The translations under genes and the position numbers were made by a program. DNA of 64,000 nt from positions 186,001-250,000 of the forward strand of contig CAWGFN010000003.1 in assembly GCA_963821885.1 (NCBI GenBank). Reading direction: 5' to 3'. Below, piece by piece: positions 61,920 to 64,000 of the stretch. Each line of letters begins with the position of its first letter. Position 1 is the first letter of the stretch. The notes beneath the pieces are model-generated. The model did not search any database. It was given only the letters and a program-made list of their open reading frames with translations, and was not told the origin of the DNA. Source of the DNA: Oleiagrimonas sp963821885 (GTDB lineage Bacteria > Pseudomonadota > Gammaproteobacteria > Xanthomonadales > Rhodanobacteraceae).

Positions 61920-61962
61920 CGCCCCGCGCGGTGGTGCAGCCTCGTGCCTTGGGGCGTTTTTC
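61920..61962 (+). terminator. Riboswitch-controlled terminator
   Basis: GCCCC...GGGGC stem closing a GC-rich loop and followed by TTTTT (about 61958-61962). It is placed as the expression platform of the FMN riboswitch, so FMN would cause early termination before ribE. Confidence 0.7.
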
Positions 61963-62044
61963 GTTCATGCACATGACGGGAAACGTTTCATGAAAACCTT
62001 CCATGCAAGTTCGTCTTGCCCCTTCCGTCCGGGAGGGTGCTGAC

Positions 62045-62686
62045 ATGTTCACCGGCATCATCCAGTCCGTGGGTCGCGTGCGTGCGATCGAGCCGCGCGG
62101 CGGCGACGTGCGCCTGTTCGTGGCCACCGGCGACCTGGACCTTTCCGACGTCGAACTGGGCGATTCCATCGCCGTGTCCGGCTGCTGCCTGACCGTGGTG
62201 GCGCTGCAGGCGGGCGAGTTCGCCGCCGACGTGTCCAACGAATCGCTGTCGCTGACCACGCTGGGCACGCTCGGCAACGGCGATGCGGTCAACCTCGAGA
62301 AGGCCCTGCGCCTGGCCGACCGCCTGGGCGGGCACCTGGTGTCCGGCCATGTCGACGGCGTCGGCCGCGTTGTCTCGGTGCGCCCCGACGGGCGCTCGCA
62401 GCGCTGGACCTTCGAGGTGCCGGCCGAACTGGCGCGCTACATCGCGCACAAGGGCTCGGTCACCATCGACGGCACCAGCCTGACCGTCAACGAGGTCGAG
62501 GGCGCGCGCTTCGGCGTCAACCTGATCCCGCACACCGTCGAGCACACCACCTTCGCCCAGCGCCGCGCCGGCGATGCGGTGAATATCGAGGTGGACGTGG
62601 TCGCCCGCTACGTCGAGCGCCTGCTGGGCGCCGGCGAGGGCGGCGGCATCGACGCGGACTTCCTGAAAAAGCACGGCTTCGCCTGA
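62045..62686 (+). CDS. ribE: Riboflavin synthase alpha chain
   Basis: Converts two lumazine molecules to riboflavin. The 213-residue protein has the duplicated lumazine-binding fold: M-F-T-G-I-I at the N-terminus, G-C-C-L-T-V in the first half, H-L-V-S-G-H-V-D-G in the linker, and G-T-S-L-T-V-N in the second half. GGAGG lies about 9 nt upstream of the ATG. It is under FMN riboswitch control, and followed by ribBX after a short repeat element. Confidence 0.95.
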   Translation: MFTGIIQSVGRVRAIEPRGGDVRLFVATGDLDLSDVELGDSIAVSGCCLTVVALQAGEFAADVSNESLSLTTLGTLGNGDAVNLEKALRLADRLGGHLVSGHVDGVGRVVSVRPDGRSQRWTFEVPAELARYIAHKGSVTIDGTSLTVNEVEGARFGVNLIPHTVEHTTFAQRRAGDAVNIEVDVVARYVERLLGAGEGGGIDADFLKKHGFA

Positions 62687-62691
62687 CACGG

Positions 62692-62804
62692 CTCCTCCCC
62701 CTGCCCGCAGGGGGAGGCCGGGAGGGGGTCAAAGCCTACGGAGCGCAAGAAGCCGTACGGGACGACCGGGCAACCCCACCCGACCTCCCCTGGAAGGGGA
62801 GGAG
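62692..62804. repeat. MITE-like element between ribE and ribBX
   Basis: Both ends contain CTCCTCCCC-type arms in inverted orientation (62692-62730 and 62771-62804), each with its own small hairpin, around a core of about 40 bp. Sequences of this composition are widespread between genes in Xanthomonadaceae. It occupies nearly all of the gap. Confidence 0.6.
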
Positions 62805-62835
62805 AAACATTGAACATGACGAGAGCGACCCGAAC

Positions 62836-63924
62836 ATGACCTTCAACACCATCCCCGAACTGCTCGAGGACATCCGCGACGGCCGCATGGTCGTCATCCT
62901 GGACGACGAGGACCGCGAGAACGAAGGCGACCTGATCATGGCCGCCGAGAAAGTTCGTCCCGAGGACATCAACTTCATGGCGCGCGAGGCCCGCGGCCTG
63001 GTCTGCATGCCGCTGACCGAGCAGCGCTGCCGGCAGCTGGGCCTGCAGCCGATGGTCAGCGACAACACCTCGCCGTACCACACCAACTTCACCGTCTCGA
63101 TCGAGGCGGCCGAGGGCGTGACCACCGGCATCTCCGCCTACGACCGCGCGCGCACCGTGCAGGCGGCAGTGAAGAAGGGCGCGCGTCCGGAGGACCTGAC
63201 CCAGCCGGGCCACATCTTCCCGCTGACCGCCCAGTCTGGCGGCGTGCTGCGCCGTGCCGGGCACACCGAGGCGGCGGTGGACCTGGCGGCACTGGCCGGG
63301 CTGGAGCCGGCCGGCGTGCTGGTCGAGATCCTGCACGAGGACGGCTCGATGGCGCGGCGACCGGAACTGGAGGTCTTCGCGAAGAAACACGGCCTGAAGA
63401 TCGGCACCATCGCCGACCTGATCCGCTACCGCATGGAGACCGAGAAGACCATCGAACGGGTGCACGAGGAGGACGTGGAGACCGAGGCCGGCGCGTTCCG
63501 CCTGGTGGCCTGGCGCGACCTGCTCAGCCACGACCTGCACTTTGCCCTGGTGCGCGGCACGGTGGACGACGGTGAACCGGTCCCGACCCGCGTGCACGTG
63601 CGCAACACGCTCTCGGATGTGCTGCACGTCAAGCGCGACGACCTGGGCATGACCGTGACCGCCGCCCTGCGCCGCATCGCCGAGGAAGAGCGTGGCGTGC
63701 TGCTGGTGCTTTCCGGCGAGGACACCGCCGATGCCCTGCTGGCGCGCCTGAAGGGCACGCACGAGGAAAAGGCCGCCGAGGATGCGCCGACAGAGTGGCG
63801 CCAGCACGGCCTCGGCGCGCAGATCCTGGCCGACCTCGGCGTGCGCCGCCTGCAGGTGCTGGGCACGCCGCGCAAGCTGGTCGGCCTGGGTGGCTTCGGC
63901 CTGGAAGTGGTCGGCCATGGCTGA
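62836..63924 (+). CDS. ribB: DHBP synthase with degenerate RibA-like domain (RibBX)
   Basis: The N-terminal part (about 1-205) is 3,4-dihydroxy-2-butanone 4-phosphate synthase, making the four-carbon precursor of riboflavin: D-D-E-D-R-E-N-E-G-D, T-G-I-S-A-Y-D-R, H-I-F-P-L, and R-R-A-G-H-T-E-A. The C-terminal 150 residues have the GTP cyclohydrolase II fold but lack the zinc cysteines (the C-x10-C-x-C region reads V-H-V-R-N-T-L-S-D-V-L-H-V), so that half should be inactive. A separate ribA is expected elsewhere. A seven-codon ORF (62816-62839) overlaps the start. ribH would normally follow. Confidence 0.93.
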   Translation: MTFNTIPELLEDIRDGRMVVILDDEDRENEGDLIMAAEKVRPEDINFMAREARGLVCMPLTEQRCRQLGLQPMVSDNTSPYHTNFTVSIEAAEGVTTGISAYDRARTVQAAVKKGARPEDLTQPGHIFPLTAQSGGVLRRAGHTEAAVDLAALAGLEPAGVLVEILHEDGSMARRPELEVFAKKHGLKIGTIADLIRYRMETEKTIERVHEEDVETEAGAFRLVAWRDLLSHDLHFALVRGTVDDGEPVPTRVHVRNTLSDVLHVKRDDLGMTVTAALRRIAEEERGVLLVLSGEDTADALLARLKGTHEEKAAEDAPTEWRQHGLGAQILADLGVRRLQVLGTPRKLVGLGGFGLEVVGHG

Positions 63925-63947
63925 GCGTCGCGCCCCGGCGGCCCGCG

Positions 63948-63971
63948 GCTTGCGCGTTTGCGCGCGCAAGC
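63948..63971 (+). terminator. Hairpin after ribBX
   Basis: A 9-bp stem (GCTTGCGCG / CGCGCAAGC) with a 6-nt loop, 24 bp after the ribBX stop; no T run. Confidence 0.35.
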
Positions 63972-64000
63972 TGCTAGCCTTGGCGCGATCGATTCATGCA

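Overview
The window is GC-rich DNA from a gammaproteobacterium of the order Xanthomonadales (Lysobacterales). This rests on gene order and gene content, not on a marker gene: holC-pepA-lptF-lptG-RDD-xerD-dsbC-purL followed by an xps-type type II secretion operon, glyA-nrdR-ribD, an RpfC-like hybrid kinase style, and short intergenic heptamer repeats of a kind found in this group. Genus cannot be fixed from the sequence alone.

Layout. 1-16.2 kb is ordinary chromosome: a cut-off MFS transporter, a decayed DUF924 gene, metK, dusB, a nupG/rbsK nucleoside salvage pair, a tightly overlapping minus-strand run (lpoA-yraN-FAD oxidase-uracil-DNA glycosylase), rsmI, and a YceI/cytochrome b561/YceI operon. 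16.4-35.9 kb holds a 1186-residue hybrid sensor kinase with a periplasmic propeller, holC, pepA, the LPS exporter genes lptF and lptG, xerD, dsbC, purL, a glycosyltransferase, a DUF4197 protein, a GGDEF/EAL protein with a periplasmic binding domain, and def. 36.0-42.6 kb is gspE-F-G-H-I-J-K without L, M, N or D. 42.6-50.1 kb holds pyrF, a cupin, ettA, a hydrolase/TetR pair with a palindromic operator, a DUF817 protein and glyA.

The riboflavin genes are split. nrdR and ribD lie at 50.3-51.9 kb. An insert of about 10 kb follows: a multi-copy-looking intergenic repeat, an exported protein, a 1268-residue protein ending in a PD-(D/E)XK nuclease domain, a second small nuclease-like gene, umuDC, and an exported CXXCH protein. 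Then come an FMN riboswitch, ribE and a RibB fused to a cysteine-less RibA-like domain. The 52.3-57.7 kb part is visibly richer in A/T than its flanks and is the best candidate for horizontally acquired, possibly defence-related DNA.

The most unusual signal is a family of 7-bp tandem arrays (GGGACTC, GGGTCCC, GGTACCC, GGGGCTA and complements). They lie next to start codons, and several are paired as inverted arrays around a core of about 100-160 bp. They sit between gspE and gspF, inside the 5' coding ends of gspG and gspH, before nrdR and holC, and between ettA and the cupin gene. In gspG and gspH they give prepilin leaders of 81 and 70 residues. Because seven is not a multiple of three, a change of one repeat there would switch the gene off. 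Four single-base frame anomalies (nrdR, ribD twice, umuD) must be checked against reads before being read as biology.
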